A stretch of 64,000 nucleotides of DNA from contig JAOAIP010000037.1 in assembly GCA_026414605.1 (NCBI GenBank), positions 18,374 to 82,373 of the forward strand, written 5' to 3'. The notes beneath the pieces were generated by a model. The model had not been told where the DNA came from. It did no database searches and worked only from the letters and a program-made list of their open reading frames with translations. The translations under genes were made by a program, and so were the position numbers. Positions 9,020-17,900 of this stretch are shown here, one piece after another. Within the stretch, counting starts at the first letter, position 1. Each line of letters starts with the position of its first letter. This DNA comes from Bacteroidia bacterium. Its GTDB lineage: Bacteria > Bacteroidota > Bacteroidia > B-17B0 > Aurantibacillaceae.

Positions 9020-9721
9020 ATGAATAAAGAGTTAGAAGAATGTATCAAGAAATACTGTGTAGAGTCACATAAAGAGTTGAATAATTATCTTCTTGGAAAG
9101 TCAAAAGACACTTTAATTTCAATCATCAATGATTTATTGACAATGTATATCAACGATAAAAATTCTTCAACCATAAGAGAATTTTTGACCGTAACATTAG
9201 CAGGATATACTCATCAGAGTGAAAAAATCGGTTATAATGGCTTTAAGCAAGAAGTACCAGGAAAAATTGTTCATTGTGAAGTAAAACCAAAAAACATATC
9301 TACACATGAGTGGGAAAAGTATCGCAATAAAGAGAGAAAATCCAGACCTGCGCTATTAGACGGTGGGGGAAACTTTACTGATTATACAAGATTAAGATTA
9401 GAGAAAGATTATGAAGCAAATCCCAATATGCTCATTAGTGGCTTTATTGATGGAAAATTAATTTACATATTAGAATTTCCTTTCAGAACAAAAGAGTTTT
9501 ATGAAAATTTATTAAAAAAGATTGAAAAGTGGGAAAATAAATTAAAAGGGAGTCGAACTACAAAAGGGCAATTTTTAAGAAGTGCAGATTTTAATTACAA
9601 AGATTATATTTCTTCTAAGGATTTAAAAGTAGTATATTTGCTCAATAAATCAGAGTTAGAGAAATACAAATCTTATATTTCATCTAAATTTTATGAGTTT
9701 TTATGCGAAAAAGCGAGATAA
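9020..9721 (+). CDS. Type II restriction endonuclease (family uncertain)
   Basis: A 233-residue soluble protein whose last 19 nt overlap the start of a DNA methyltransferase gene. This is the usual arrangement of a restriction-modification pair. A plausible PD-(D/E)xK core is visible: GYNGFKQE near residue 75 and HCEVKPKN near residue 92, where E-V-K would be the ExK catalytic half. Conserved-looking LLDGGGNFTDYT and ANPNMLISGFIDGKLIYILEFPF follow. I could not assign it to a named endonuclease family or recognition site by eye. The gene follows rfaE2 by 2 nt with no promoter of its own visible, so expression may be read-through from the panD operon. Confidence 0.72.
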   Translation: MNKELEECIKKYCVESHKELNNYLLGKSKDTLISIINDLLTMYINDKNSSTIREFLTVTLAGYTHQSEKIGYNGFKQEVPGKIVHCEVKPKNISTHEWEKYRNKERKSRPALLDGGGNFTDYTRLRLEKDYEANPNMLISGFIDGKLIYILEFPFRTKEFYENLLKKIEKWENKLKGSRTTKGQFLRSADFNYKDYISSKDLKVVYLLNKSELEKYKSYISSKFYEFLCEKAR

Positions 9722-10578
9722 CATATTGGTTAAATAAAATAATAGAAGGCGATTGCTTAGCGACTTTGAAGGAAATACCTTCAGATAGTGTTGATGTAGG
9801 TGTTACCTCGCCACCCTATAATAAAGGTGAAAATAAAAAAGGTTGGTTAGTGAAAAATGTTAAGTATGTAAATTCATCTGATAAGTTACCCGAAGATGTT
9901 TATCAACAAAATCAAATTCAAGTATTAAATGAATTATACCGTATCATAAAGCCCGGAGGTTCGTTTTTTTATAATCATAAAATTCGTTGGGAAAAAGGAA
10001 CACTTTTGCATCCAATGGATTGGCTCAGGAAAACACAATGGACAATACGTCAGGAAATCATTTGGGACAGAATGATTGCGGCAAATATCAGAGGTTGGAG
10101 ATTCTGGCAAGTAGATGAAAGAATTTACTGGCTTTACAAACCTATTAATAATAATCTGATTGGTGAAGAGTTGGATGCTTCTCATGCATTGCTTACCTCA
10201 ATATGGCGTTTTTCACCTGAAAGAGAAAATCCACATCCAGCCCCTTTTCCCTTGTCTTTACCTATCCGTTGCATTTATTCCATTTTAGGAGAACAAAAAG
10301 ATAAAGTGATTATTGACCCTTATTGTGGAAGTGGTACAACACTCGTTGCCGCAAAACTTTTAGGACATAATTACATTGGAATAGAAATCGCAGAACCATA
10401 TATTCAAATGGCAACTGAACGATTAAAAAACGTGATAAACGAAAAAAATATTTTTCAACAAGAAATTCAAAAACATATTGTAACCAAGACCTTCAAAGAC
10501 AGAAAAAAGAATGGAGAATATACCGGAAAATTCAAACCATCATCAAACACTACCTTATCGTTATTTGATGATGTATAA
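9703..10578 (+). CDS. Site-specific DNA methyltransferase, beta-type motif order
   Basis: This 291-residue enzyme carries motif IV as TSPPYN near residue 37 and motif I as DPYCGSGTT near residue 205, followed by GIEIAEPYI. The order IV then I is that of the beta class of amino-methyltransferases. SPPY is more common in N4-cytosine enzymes, DPPY in N6-adenine enzymes, so N4-cytosine methylation is the better guess. It would protect the host from the endonuclease encoded upstream, with which it overlaps by 19 nt. The C-terminal tail past residue 250 is Lys-rich and unassigned. The next gene, carA, belongs to an unrelated pathway, so the R-M pair looks like an insertion. Confidence 0.88.
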   Translation: MRKSEITYWLNKIIEGDCLATLKEIPSDSVDVGVTSPPYNKGENKKGWLVKNVKYVNSSDKLPEDVYQQNQIQVLNELYRIIKPGGSFFYNHKIRWEKGTLLHPMDWLRKTQWTIRQEIIWDRMIAANIRGWRFWQVDERIYWLYKPINNNLIGEELDASHALLTSIWRFSPERENPHPAPFPLSLPIRCIYSILGEQKDKVIIDPYCGSGTTLVAAKLLGHNYIGIEIAEPYIQMATERLKNVINEKNIFQQEIQKHIVTKTFKDRKKNGEYTGKFKPSSNTTLSLFDDV

Positions 10579-10618
10579 TAAATCTATCATAAGTAAATTA
10601 ATCTTTTAATTCATCCTT

Positions 10619-11734
10619 ATGCATCTTAAATATCAAAAAAAGTCCAAAGCCATTGTTTTGTTAGAAGATGGGACAGTGTATGAAGGATATGCAGCAGGAT
10701 TTATTGGAACAGCCAGTGGAGAAATTTGTTTCAATACAGGAATGACAGGATATCAAGAAGTATTTACAGACCCATCGTATTATGGACAAATTGTAGTAAT
10801 GACAAATGCACACATCGGAAATTATGGCGTTTTAGAAAAAGAAAGCGAAAGTAATGGTGTAAAAATATCAGGATTGATTTGTAAAAACTTTAGTTCCATT
10901 TATAGTCGTCCTGCGGCAGATTATTCTTTGAATGAGTTTTTTATCAAGAATAAAATTGTAGCAGTAAGTGATGTAGATACTCGGTCATTAGTAAGGCATA
11001 TTCGTAATAAAGGTGCAATGAATGTGATTATTTCTTCAGAGATTTTAAATATTGCTGAGTTGAAAAACTTATTAAGCCAAACACCCAAAATGGAAGGATT
11101 AGAACTTTCTTCAAAAGTATCTACAAAAACAGCATACGAACTTCCTTGCGAAAATGCTCAATATAAAGTAAGTGTATTGGACTTTGGAATAAAACAAAAC
11201 ATTCTTCGTCATTTATCATCAAGAAATTGTTACTTAAAAGTTTTCCCACATAACGCATCTCTTGATGAAATACTTTCATTTCAACCCGATGGTATAATGT
11301 TATCTAATGGGCCCGGAGACCCTGCTACTATGAAGTATCAAGTAGCCCTTATTCAACAATTACTTGAAAAAAATATCCCTTTATTTGGAATTTGTTTAGG
11401 ACATCAATTACTTTCACAGGCAGTAGGCATTTCTACTTACAAAATGCATCATGGACACAGAGGACTAAATCATCCTGTAAAAAATTTGATCACGGGGCGT
11501 TGTGAAATTACTTCTCAAAATCACGGATTTTCTATAAAAGAACAAGATGCCAAAAATCATCCTGATGTAATTGTTACGCATATCAATTTAAATGACCAAA
11601 CGATTGAAGGCATTCAACTCAAACATAAGCCCGCTTTTAGTGTTCAATATCATCCCGAAGCCGCACCAGGTCCGCACGATAGCCATTATCTGTTTGATCA
11701 ATTTATTCAACTAATGAGTGCCAAATCATCATAG
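10619..11734 (+). CDS. carA: Carbamoyl-phosphate synthase small subunit (glutaminase)
   Basis: CarA hydrolyses glutamine and channels ammonia to CarB to make carbamoyl phosphate for pyrimidines and arginine. The 371 residues contain the N-terminal CPSase small-chain domain (LEDGTVYEGYAAG, then NTGMTGYQEVFTDPSYYGQI). A class I glutamine amidotransferase domain follows, with nucleophile C259 in GICLGHQ and the H345/E347 pair in QYHPEA. Length is typical. CarB is not adjacent, as often in Bacteroidota. The start is 40 nt after the methyltransferase stop. Confidence 0.96.
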   Translation: MHLKYQKKSKAIVLLEDGTVYEGYAAGFIGTASGEICFNTGMTGYQEVFTDPSYYGQIVVMTNAHIGNYGVLEKESESNGVKISGLICKNFSSIYSRPAADYSLNEFFIKNKIVAVSDVDTRSLVRHIRNKGAMNVIISSEILNIAELKNLLSQTPKMEGLELSSKVSTKTAYELPCENAQYKVSVLDFGIKQNILRHLSSRNCYLKVFPHNASLDEILSFQPDGIMLSNGPGDPATMKYQVALIQQLLEKNIPLFGICLGHQLLSQAVGISTYKMHHGHRGLNHPVKNLITGRCEITSQNHGFSIKEQDAKNHPDVIVTHINLNDQTIEGIQLKHKPAFSVQYHPEAAPGPHDSHYLFDQFIQLMSAKSS

Positions 11735-11828
11735 GTTTTAAATGAGTGATTGGGTTTCGATTATACATAAATTGAGATTAAAACAATTCCGTAAGAGAAC
11801 AAAATTTCAATTAATATTTATTCAAAAT

Positions 11829-12716
11829 ATGGGATATCAAATAATAGATGGCAAAAAAGTAGCCAAAGAAATTCAAGAACAGATAAAGAAAGAAGTAGAA
11901 CATCTTAAACAATTAGGCCAAAAAGTGCCCCATATTGCTGCTGTTTTAGTAGGAAATGATGGTGCATCCGAAACCTATGTTAATAACAAAATTAAAGCAT
12001 GTAATAGCGTTGGATTTCAATCTACACTTGTAAGGTTACCAGAATATGTAACTGAAAACAAACTATTAGAAGAAGTAGAAAAACTTAATCAAAATGAAGA
12101 TATTGATGGTTTTATAGTTCAACTGCCCTTGCCACGGCACATTAATGAACAAAAAGTCATTGAGGCGATAGTACCATCCAAAGATATAGATGGATTTCAC
12201 CCTATCAATGTTGGGCGAATGGTATTAAATTTACCTTGCTATGTGAGTGCTACGCCTTATGGAATTGTTCAATTGTTGGAATATTACAAAATAGAAACAT
12301 CGGGAAAGCATTGTGTAGTCATAGGAAGAAGCCACATTGTGGGGTCGCCTATGAGTATTTTAATGGCTAAAAATACACCCATTGGAAATGCTACAGTTAC
12401 ACTGTGTCATAGTAAAACAAAAGATTTGAAACAATATACATTACAGGCAGATATTATTATTTGTGCTATTGGAAGTCCGCATTTTTTGACAGCAGATATG
12501 GTAAAAGAGGGTGTCGTAGTGATAGATGTAGGAATTACTCGTATTGAAAGTAAAGATAGTCCAACAGGATACAAACTATTAGGCGATGTAAAATTTGATG
12601 AAGTAGCACCAAAATGTTCTTATATTACACCCGTACCTGGAGGTGTAGGTCCAATGACTATTGCTTCTTTACTCAAAAATGGGCTTTTAGCAGCAAAGAA
12701 AGAAATTTATAGATAA
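11829..12716 (+). CDS. folD: Bifunctional methylene-THF dehydrogenase / methenyl-THF cyclohydrolase
   Basis: FolD interconverts 5,10-methylene-THF and 10-formyl-THF in one-carbon metabolism. The frame is open from 11742, but homology begins at [15 protein letters not shown], so the ATG at 11829 is preferred. From there the protein is 295 residues, the usual size. It keeps the YVNNK motif with catalytic K54, the [13 protein letters not shown] stretch, the Rossmann segment [13 protein letters not shown] and the C-terminal [16 protein letters not shown] signature. The extra 29 upstream codons show no conserved sequence. The stop abuts a tRNA gene on the other strand. Confidence 0.95.
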   Translation: MGYQIIDGKKVAKEIQEQIKKEVEHLKQLGQKVPHIAAVLVGNDGASETYVNNKIKACNSVGFQSTLVRLPEYVTENKLLEEVEKLNQNEDIDGFIVQLPLPRHINEQKVIEAIVPSKDIDGFHPINVGRMVLNLPCYVSATPYGIVQLLEYYKIETSGKHCVVIGRSHIVGSPMSILMAKNTPIGNATVTLCHSKTKDLKQYTLQADIIICAIGSPHFLTADMVKEGVVVIDVGITRIESKDSPTGYKLLGDVKFDEVAPKCSYITPVPGGVGPMTIASLLKNGLLAAKKEIYR

Positions 12717-12806
<90 letters not shown>

Positions 12807-12909
12807 AAAAATTTGGCGGGCAATTATACAAACAATAATTCTATTTGCCAATGTTTAATTTTGTACCAAAACTACAATCATTGTAAACTGTTTGCTAATC
12901 CTTTGATTT

Positions 12910-13680
12910 TTATTGTGCATTCCATCCGCCATCTACCGGAATGGCAGTTCCTGTTATTGTTGTAGCGGCTTCTGATGCTAAAAATAAAGCCAATTGTCCC
13001 AATACTTCTACGGGAATAAACTCTTTGACGGCTTGTTTATACAACATCACTTTACTAATCACTTCTTCTTTTGAAATACCGTGGGCTTTTGCTTGGTCAT
13101 CAATTTGTTTTTCAACCAATGGTGTTTTGACATAGCCAGGACATATAGCATTAGCGGTGATATTGAAAGGAGCGCCTTCTAATGCAATGGTTTTAGTAAA
13201 TCCGATAATGCCGTGTTTACTTGCTACATAAGCCGATTTGAATTCTGATGCCACTAATCCGTGTGCAGAAGCAATGTTTATAATACGACCAAATTTTTGT
13301 GTTTTCATTACTGGCCAAACTGCTTTGGTCAAATAGAAAGCAGAGGACAAATTGATAGCAATAATGGCTTGCCATTTTTCATCAGGGAAATTTTCAACAG
13401 GCGATACGTGCTGTATTCCTGCGTTATTGATGAGAACATCTATTTTGCCGAATGTTTGAATGGCTGTATTTGCTAAATCGTAAATTTCATTAGGATAAAG
13501 TAAGTTTGCTCCGTGAAAGATTGTAGGTATGTTATAGGTCTTACCGATTTCAGCAGCGATTTCTGCACCATTAGGTTCTAACCCATTAAATACGATTTGA
13601 TATTGTTGAGTTTTAGCAAATTCTTGGGCAATGCCTAAGCCGATACCACTTGTACTTCCTGTTATTAGAACTGTTTTCAT
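12910..13680 (-). CDS. bdhA: Short-chain dehydrogenase, probable 3-hydroxybutyrate dehydrogenase
   Basis: A 256-residue classical SDR. It has the NAD-binding TGSTSGIG motif (7-14), NNAG (85-88), catalytic N110, S138, Y151 and K155, and the PGYVKTPL stretch. The overall pattern (SAHGLVASEFKSAYVASKHG, and a C-terminus ending in DGGWNAQ) is that of D-3-hydroxybutyrate dehydrogenases, which interconvert 3-hydroxybutyrate and acetoacetate with NAD. No other polyhydroxybutyrate or ketone genes are nearby, so the substrate is inferred from family resemblance only. It is divergent from the exported redox cluster. Confidence 0.85.
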   Translation of the reverse strand: MKTVLITGSTSGIGLGIAQEFAKTQQYQIVFNGLEPNGAEIAAEIGKTYNIPTIFHGANLLYPNEIYDLANTAIQTFGKIDVLINNAGIQHVSPVENFPDEKWQAIIAINLSSAFYLTKAVWPVMKTQKFGRIINIASAHGLVASEFKSAYVASKHGIIGFTKTIALEGAPFNITANAICPGYVKTPLVEKQIDDQAKAHGISKEEVISKVMLYKQAVKEFIPVEVLGQLALFLASEAATTITGTAIPVDGGWNAQ

Positions 13681-13963
13681 AAAATTATTTTTTGATGCGA
13701 AAGTAGATAATTATTAAGGAAAAGACAAAGAGAGACAGTAAACTACTATTGATTAAGATGTTTTTTGAAATGATATGAAAAAAATCAATAGTAACAATGA
13801 AAAGTAGAGATGAAAAAAAGAGAGAAGAGTGCTTTTTCAAACTATCAAATTTTAAAATTTAATTTATTGACAATCAATTTTGTAATTTTTTATTAACAGT
13901 TATCTTCCACAATAGTTAAAAAAATGTTACTTATTTTTGGCCGAGAACAAAATTTTAAACCTG
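13681..13963. other. Divergent regulatory gap between bdhA and the exported redox cluster
   Basis: No gene is seen. The stretch from 13745 holds a hairpin with perfect 10-bp arms, ACTATTGATT (13745-13754) and AATCAATAGT (13783-13792), with AGATGTTTTTTGA in its loop. It then runs parallel to the region 16055-16261, sharing an A-rich GAAAAAAAGAGAG tract, a TTGACAATCAA palindrome, ACAATAGT and a TAnnTTTG box. The likely promoter is listed separately. Confidence 0.6.
13866..13939 (+). promoter_or_regulatory. Promoter A with shared palindrome (choice-of-anchor V gene)
   Basis: Palindrome ATTGACAATCAAT at 13866-13878, ACAATAGT at 13909-13916 and a Bacteroidota -7 box TATTTTTG at 13932-13939. The same three parts occur before 16262 and before the porin at 63826. 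The box lies 24 nt before the ATG at 13964. Confidence 0.55.
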
Positions 13964-14803
13964 ATGAAAAAAGAATTATTAGTAAGTGGTACAATTTTGA
14001 TTACAAGTGTTTTAACCACTTCTTTTATAGTAAAATTGTCATCTGGCATTCCTGAAAGAACAGGTAGCCCAGGAGAAACCACTTGTTCTGCTTGTCATAG
14101 TGGAGGAACTGGAACTACTGTGGTGAATATCTCTGCTACGCCCGCTTTTACGAACAATGAATATGTGCCAGGAACTACCTATACCGTGAATGTTACTGTA
14201 ACTAATAATTCGTATTCAAATTTTGGATTTGGCTGTGAAATTTTGGATGCAAATTCTAATACAGATGCGGGTACTATGACCACTCCATTAACGGGCGTTC
14301 AATTCTTAACCGCAAGTAATGGTCGTAAAAATGCAGTTCATACTTCTCCTAAATCAGAGACAGGAAGTGCTACCTTTTCTTTTGTATGGACAGCACCTAC
14401 GGGTACCAATAATATCGTCATTTATGCAGCAGGAAATGCCGTAAATGGCAATGGAACAAATTCGGGCGATGCAGTTGGTTCTACGTCATTATCCCTTTCT
14501 GCTAATGCAAATGGTATTAAGAAAATTACTAATAGTGTAAAAATAAATGTTTATCCTAATCCTGCATCCGATTTTATTTCTATTCAAGTTGAAAATATTT
14601 CAGAAACAAGAAACGTAAATATAGAATTATGGGATTTGAAAGGCAACAAAGTGGCTCATTTAAATGCTTCTCAATTAAATGTAGGAACTCAAAATATCCG
14701 TGTGTTCTTACCTGATAATATAAATAATGGCTTGTATATCTTAAAACTCCAATCTGCAAATAATCAAACCATTGCTTCAAAAATGATTATAGTTAAGAAA
14801 TAA
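13964..14803 (+). CDS. Exported CxxCH protein with choice-of-anchor V-like domain and T9SS type A tail
   Basis: From the ATG at 13964 the protein has 279 residues: a signal peptide to about residue 28, then TGSPGETTCSACHSGGTG with a CxxCH at 41-45, as in choice-of-anchor V proteins. A beta-rich middle ends in a tail of about 75 residues with VYPNPASDF and NGLYILKL, typical of T9SS type A sorting domains. The CxxCH suggests haem c attachment but a single site in this domain is not proof. An upstream TTG at 13937 keeps the frame open but falls inside the -7 box of the promoter, so it is rejected as start. First gene of a co-directional exported redox cluster; 4 nt precede the next gene. Confidence 0.8.
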   Translation: MKKELLVSGTILITSVLTTSFIVKLSSGIPERTGSPGETTCSACHSGGTGTTVVNISATPAFTNNEYVPGTTYTVNVTVTNNSYSNFGFGCEILDANSNTDAGTMTTPLTGVQFLTASNGRKNAVHTSPKSETGSATFSFVWTAPTGTNNIVIYAAGNAVNGNGTNSGDAVGSTSLSLSANANGIKKITNSVKINVYPNPASDFISIQVENISETRNVNIELWDLKGNKVAHLNASQLNVGTQNIRVFLPDNINNGLYILKLQSANNQTIASKMIIVKK

Positions 14804-14807
14804 TATT

Positions 14808-15455
14808 ATGTTTCATTTTCTACAAAATCAAAAATCAAGAATACTTGTAGCAATACTGATAATAATTAGTGTTATTACAAGTTACGAATGTAGAAAGGAT
14901 AAGTATGTTGTTCCCGTATGTTATGATACCGATGTACAGCCCATTTTAACTAATAAGTGTTCAATGAGCGGTTGTCATAATTCTGTTGATAAGGCAGCAG
15001 GGCTTGATTTATCGTCCTATGCGGGAGTTCAAGCAAGTTTTAAAAAAGATGAGATATTAGAATCTATAAATAAAGGTAAAATGCATCCTGCTGGTTATCA
15101 ATCATTAACTTCTAATGAAAAGCAAATTTTGGCTCGCTGGGCAGCACAAGGATATACCAAAGGGGAATGTTCATTAAATAGTGTAGCATGTGATACAACA
15201 AATGTTACTTATACCAATTCCATTAAGGTGATATTTGATAATAATTGTACAGGTTGTCATAATGCTTCTAATCCATCAGGTGGTTGGGCTTTAGATACTT
15301 ATAATTCTTCCAAAACCTGTGCTCAAAGTGGTCGTTTGTTGGGTGCTGTTAAATGGTTAAGTGGGTATTCTGCAATGCCAAAAGGAGGAAATAAACTTTC
15401 TGATTGCGATATAGCAAAGATTCAAAAATGGATTAATGTAGGGATGCCTAATTAA
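14808..15455 (+). CDS. Exported di-haem cytochrome c-like protein
   Basis: The 215-residue protein has an N-terminal hydrophobic segment (11-26). Two related halves follow, each with a haem-type motif: CSMSGCH (51-57, an atypical CX4CH) and CTGCH (147-151). Met residues that could be axial ligands follow each (KMHP at 91-94 and AMPKGG at 189-194). The order VQPILTNKC...GCHN...LDLSSYAG resembles the cytochrome domains of Bacteroidota and Planctomycetes surface proteins. It starts 4 nt after the previous gene and lies 19 nt before a YceI gene, so it is probably part of the same transcript. An electron-transfer role is inferred. Confidence 0.78.
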   Translation: MFHFLQNQKSRILVAILIIISVITSYECRKDKYVVPVCYDTDVQPILTNKCSMSGCHNSVDKAAGLDLSSYAGVQASFKKDEILESINKGKMHPAGYQSLTSNEKQILARWAAQGYTKGECSLNSVACDTTNVTYTNSIKVIFDNNCTGCHNASNPSGGWALDTYNSSKTCAQSGRLLGAVKWLSGYSAMPKGGNKLSDCDIAKIQKWINVGMPN

Positions 15456-15474
15456 TACTAATAAAACAGAGTAA

Positions 15475-16044
15475 ATGAGAAAATATAAGTTGGGTTTAAA
15501 ATTTTTTTCACTTTTTTTAATTTGTGGAAATTTTTTATCAAATGCTCAAAGCGTTTATATTGGAAAAGAAAAATCAACAAGCATTGTTTTTTATTCGGAT
15601 GCACCGTTAGAAAAAATTGAAGCTAAAAACACTTCTGCTACTCCTGTGTTTAATTTATCTACAGGAGATTTTCAAATTCGTGTTCAAATGCAAGCATTTC
15701 AATTTAAAAACGATTTAATGAAAGAACATTTTAATGAAAATTATGTAGAAAGTGATAAGTATCCATACTGCACATTTAAGGGGAAATGTAATGTAACGAA
15801 TTTTGAAGAAGGAAAAGAACAAGATGTAATTATGACGGGTACTATGTATTTACATGGTGTAAGCAAACTTATTTCTGTAAAAGGTAAAATAAAAAAACAA
15901 AACAATGAATTAATTTTATTCTCTGAATTTTTCATCAGACCTGCTGATTATAACATCAAAATTCCAACAATGCTTACTAAAAAAATTGCAGAAGAAATAA
16001 AAGTAACTTTTAAAAGTACTTTAAACGAATACAAAAAAAATTAA
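15475..16044 (+). CDS. YceI family periplasmic lipid-binding-like protein (copy 1)
   Basis: A 189-residue protein with a signal peptide ending near SNAQ. The rest is a YceI beta-barrel domain: STGDFQIRVQMQAFQF, HFNENYVESDKYPYCTFKG, TMYLHGVSKLISVKG. YceI proteins are lipocalin-like and bind isoprenoid or amphiphilic molecules in the periplasm, often near cytochromes. It is clearly paralogous to the gene at 18915-19481, sharing runs such as TGDFQIR, MKEHFNEN and VTNFEEGKE. It ends just before the duplicated upstream region of the next gene. Confidence 0.9.
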   Translation: MRKYKLGLKFFSLFLICGNFLSNAQSVYIGKEKSTSIVFYSDAPLEKIEAKNTSATPVFNLSTGDFQIRVQMQAFQFKNDLMKEHFNENYVESDKYPYCTFKGKCNVTNFEEGKEQDVIMTGTMYLHGVSKLISVKGKIKKQNNELILFSEFFIRPADYNIKIPTMLTKKIAEEIKVTFKSTLNEYKKN

Positions 16045-16157
16045 TCTTTTTTTCGCTATTGTCCCAGATGTTTTTTGATACCATCAAAATAATAGCAATG
16101 AAAAATGGAGATAAAAAAAGAGAGTGAATATTTTTTTAAATCCTCAAAATTGAATTT

Positions 16158-16241
16158 ATTGATAATCAATTTTTTATTTTATTTTATTAACAATTATTAA
16201 CACTTTTTTTGCACAATAGTTTAAAATTGTGAGTACATTTG
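16158..16241 (+). promoter_or_regulatory. Promoter B with shared palindrome (haem-copper protein gene)
   Basis: Palindrome ATTGATAATCAAT at 16158-16170, TTTG at 16208-16211, ACAATAGT at 16213-16220 and -7 box TACATTTG at 16234-16241. TTTG and TACATTTG are separated by 22 nt, close to the Bacteroidota promoter pattern. ACAATAGT to the -7 box is 21 nt, the same as before the porin at 63826. Confidence 0.6.
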
Positions 16242-16261
16242 CATCAACAAATTAATTTTTT

Positions 16262-17872
16262 ATGAGAAAGAAAATTTTATTTTTATTATTTAAGACATGT
16301 ATAGTGGGTATAAATTTCTTTTTTTTAATGAATGCTCAAAATTCTGTATTAACTTACACTCCTACTTGGGCGGATGATATTGCTCCTATTTTTTACAATC
16401 ATTGTACTACTTGTCATCATACAGGAGGGATAGCTCCCTTTTCATTAATTGATTACAATTCGGCATTCATATATAGAAACAGTATAAAATATGATGTATT
16501 AAATGGTAAGATGCCTCCTTGGCCACCTGATACTTCTTATACTCGTTTCATTGGTGAAAGAATTTTAAGTCAACAAGAAATTCAAAAAATAGTAGATTGG
16601 GTTAATGGTGGTGCTCCTCAAGGTAATATCAATAATGCTCCCCCTGCACCTACATATACTAATACCTATCATTTACCAGGTACTCCTGATTTAGAAATTA
16701 AAATTCCTCAGTATACCAGTAAAGCCACCACATACGATGAATATGTTTGTTTTTCAATACCATTAAATAATTCTAATTTAAGATACATTAAAGCGGTAGA
16801 AATTGTGCCGGGGAACCAATCTATTGTTCATCACGTAATACTTACAGCAGATACAAGTAGTTCTAAGCCATCTTCTGTTACCATTGATACTAATTGTTAT
16901 TCTATTCCTAATCCTAACTCTCAAATTGGAATAGCTGGATATGATCCTGGGGCAGGACCGGTTGTGTTACCATCTATCTCGCCTTATAAATTTGGTATTC
17001 CGCTTTATCCTAATTCTAACTTAGTATTTCAAATACATTATCCTAAAGGGTCGGTAGGCAAATTAGATAGTACAAAAGTAAGATTGTATTTCTATCCTAT
17101 CAATGAAACAGGCATTAGAACCGTTTATACACTTCCAGCATTATACAATGGAAATTTAGTCATACCTCCTAATACAATTCAAACCTTCACTAATGAGTGT
17201 CCTTCTTCGGGTAGTTATTCTAATTGCATTATTCCATTTGATTTTACCTTTTTGGCTAGCAATCCACATCAACATCTTATTGGAAAAAGTATAGTCAATT
17301 TTGCTGTCTCACCTAATTTACAGGATACTATCAAACTTATACGAATTAATAATTGGAATTTTAAGTGGCAAGGTTATTATTGGTATAAAAAACCTATTAA
17401 AGTTCCTGCGGGATACAAATTAGTTGGTTTTCATACTTATGATAATACTTCATCTAACCCCAATAATCCATATAATCCACCTGATACTATTAAGGTAGGA
17501 TATCAAACAACCGACGAGATGTTCTTTGATTCATTTGTACTTACTTATTATTTACCTGGAGATGAAAATATTAATATGGATAGTTTAATGACTGTTTCTG
17601 TAAAAGAATTTTATGAAAAACAAACTTTGAAAGGAGAATTAATAATTTATCCAAATCCTTGTGAAAATTATGTTTATGTTGAAATAAACAGAAATAAAGT
17701 ATTTTCAGTTAGAATTAGAGATTTATCCGGAAAAGTTTTAAAAGATGAAAAAGTTTTTAATGGTCATAATTTAATAAATCTTTCTGAATTGAGTAATGGC
17801 TTGTATTTTGTTGAACTATGGAATGGTAGTTATTTGGAAGATATTAAAAAAGTGGTTGTTTTAAAAAAGTAA
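16262..17872 (+). CDS. T9SS-exported haem c / type II copper monooxygenase-like fusion
   Basis: The 536-residue protein has a signal peptide (to about residue 26), a cytochrome-like segment with CTTCH at 48-52 and a possible Met ligand in KMPPW at 83-87. A domain resembling copper type II ascorbate-dependent monooxygenases (PHM/DBM) follows. All metal ligands expected for that family can be placed: H190-H191 in VHH and H259 in FQIHYP for one copper, H336 and H338 in HQH and M420 in DEM for the other. The last 80 residues (IIYPNPCENYV to NGLYFVEL) are a T9SS type A sorting domain. Substrate is unknown; known PHM and DBM hydroxylate peptides and dopamine. It has its own promoter. Confidence 0.85.
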   Translation: MRKKILFLLFKTCIVGINFFFLMNAQNSVLTYTPTWADDIAPIFYNHCTTCHHTGGIAPFSLIDYNSAFIYRNSIKYDVLNGKMPPWPPDTSYTRFIGERILSQQEIQKIVDWVNGGAPQGNINNAPPAPTYTNTYHLPGTPDLEIKIPQYTSKATTYDEYVCFSIPLNNSNLRYIKAVEIVPGNQSIVHHVILTADTSSSKPSSVTIDTNCYSIPNPNSQIGIAGYDPGAGPVVLPSISPYKFGIPLYPNSNLVFQIHYPKGSVGKLDSTKVRLYFYPINETGIRTVYTLPALYNGNLVIPPNTIQTFTNECPSSGSYSNCIIPFDFTFLASNPHQHLIGKSIVNFAVSPNLQDTIKLIRINNWNFKWQGYYWYKKPIKVPAGYKLVGFHTYDNTSSNPNNPYNPPDTIKVGYQTTDEMFFDSFVLTYYLPGDENINMDSLMTVSVKEFYEKQTLKGELIIYPNPCENYVYVEINRNKVFSVRIRDLSGKVLKDEKVFNGHNLINLSELSNGLYFVELWNGSYLEDIKKVVVLKK

Positions 17873-17900
17873 ATTTTTCTTGTATTAAAATGTATCATTT

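Noticed and set aside
13937..13963. TTG at 13937 as the start of the choice-of-anchor V gene
   Set aside because: It lies within the probable -7 box TATTTTTG at 13932-13939; the ATG at 13964 directly precedes a signal peptide.
13866..16170. FNR sites
   Set aside because: The palindromes have TTGAT and ATCAA separated by 1 nt rather than 4, so they are at best FNR-like and not the consensus.
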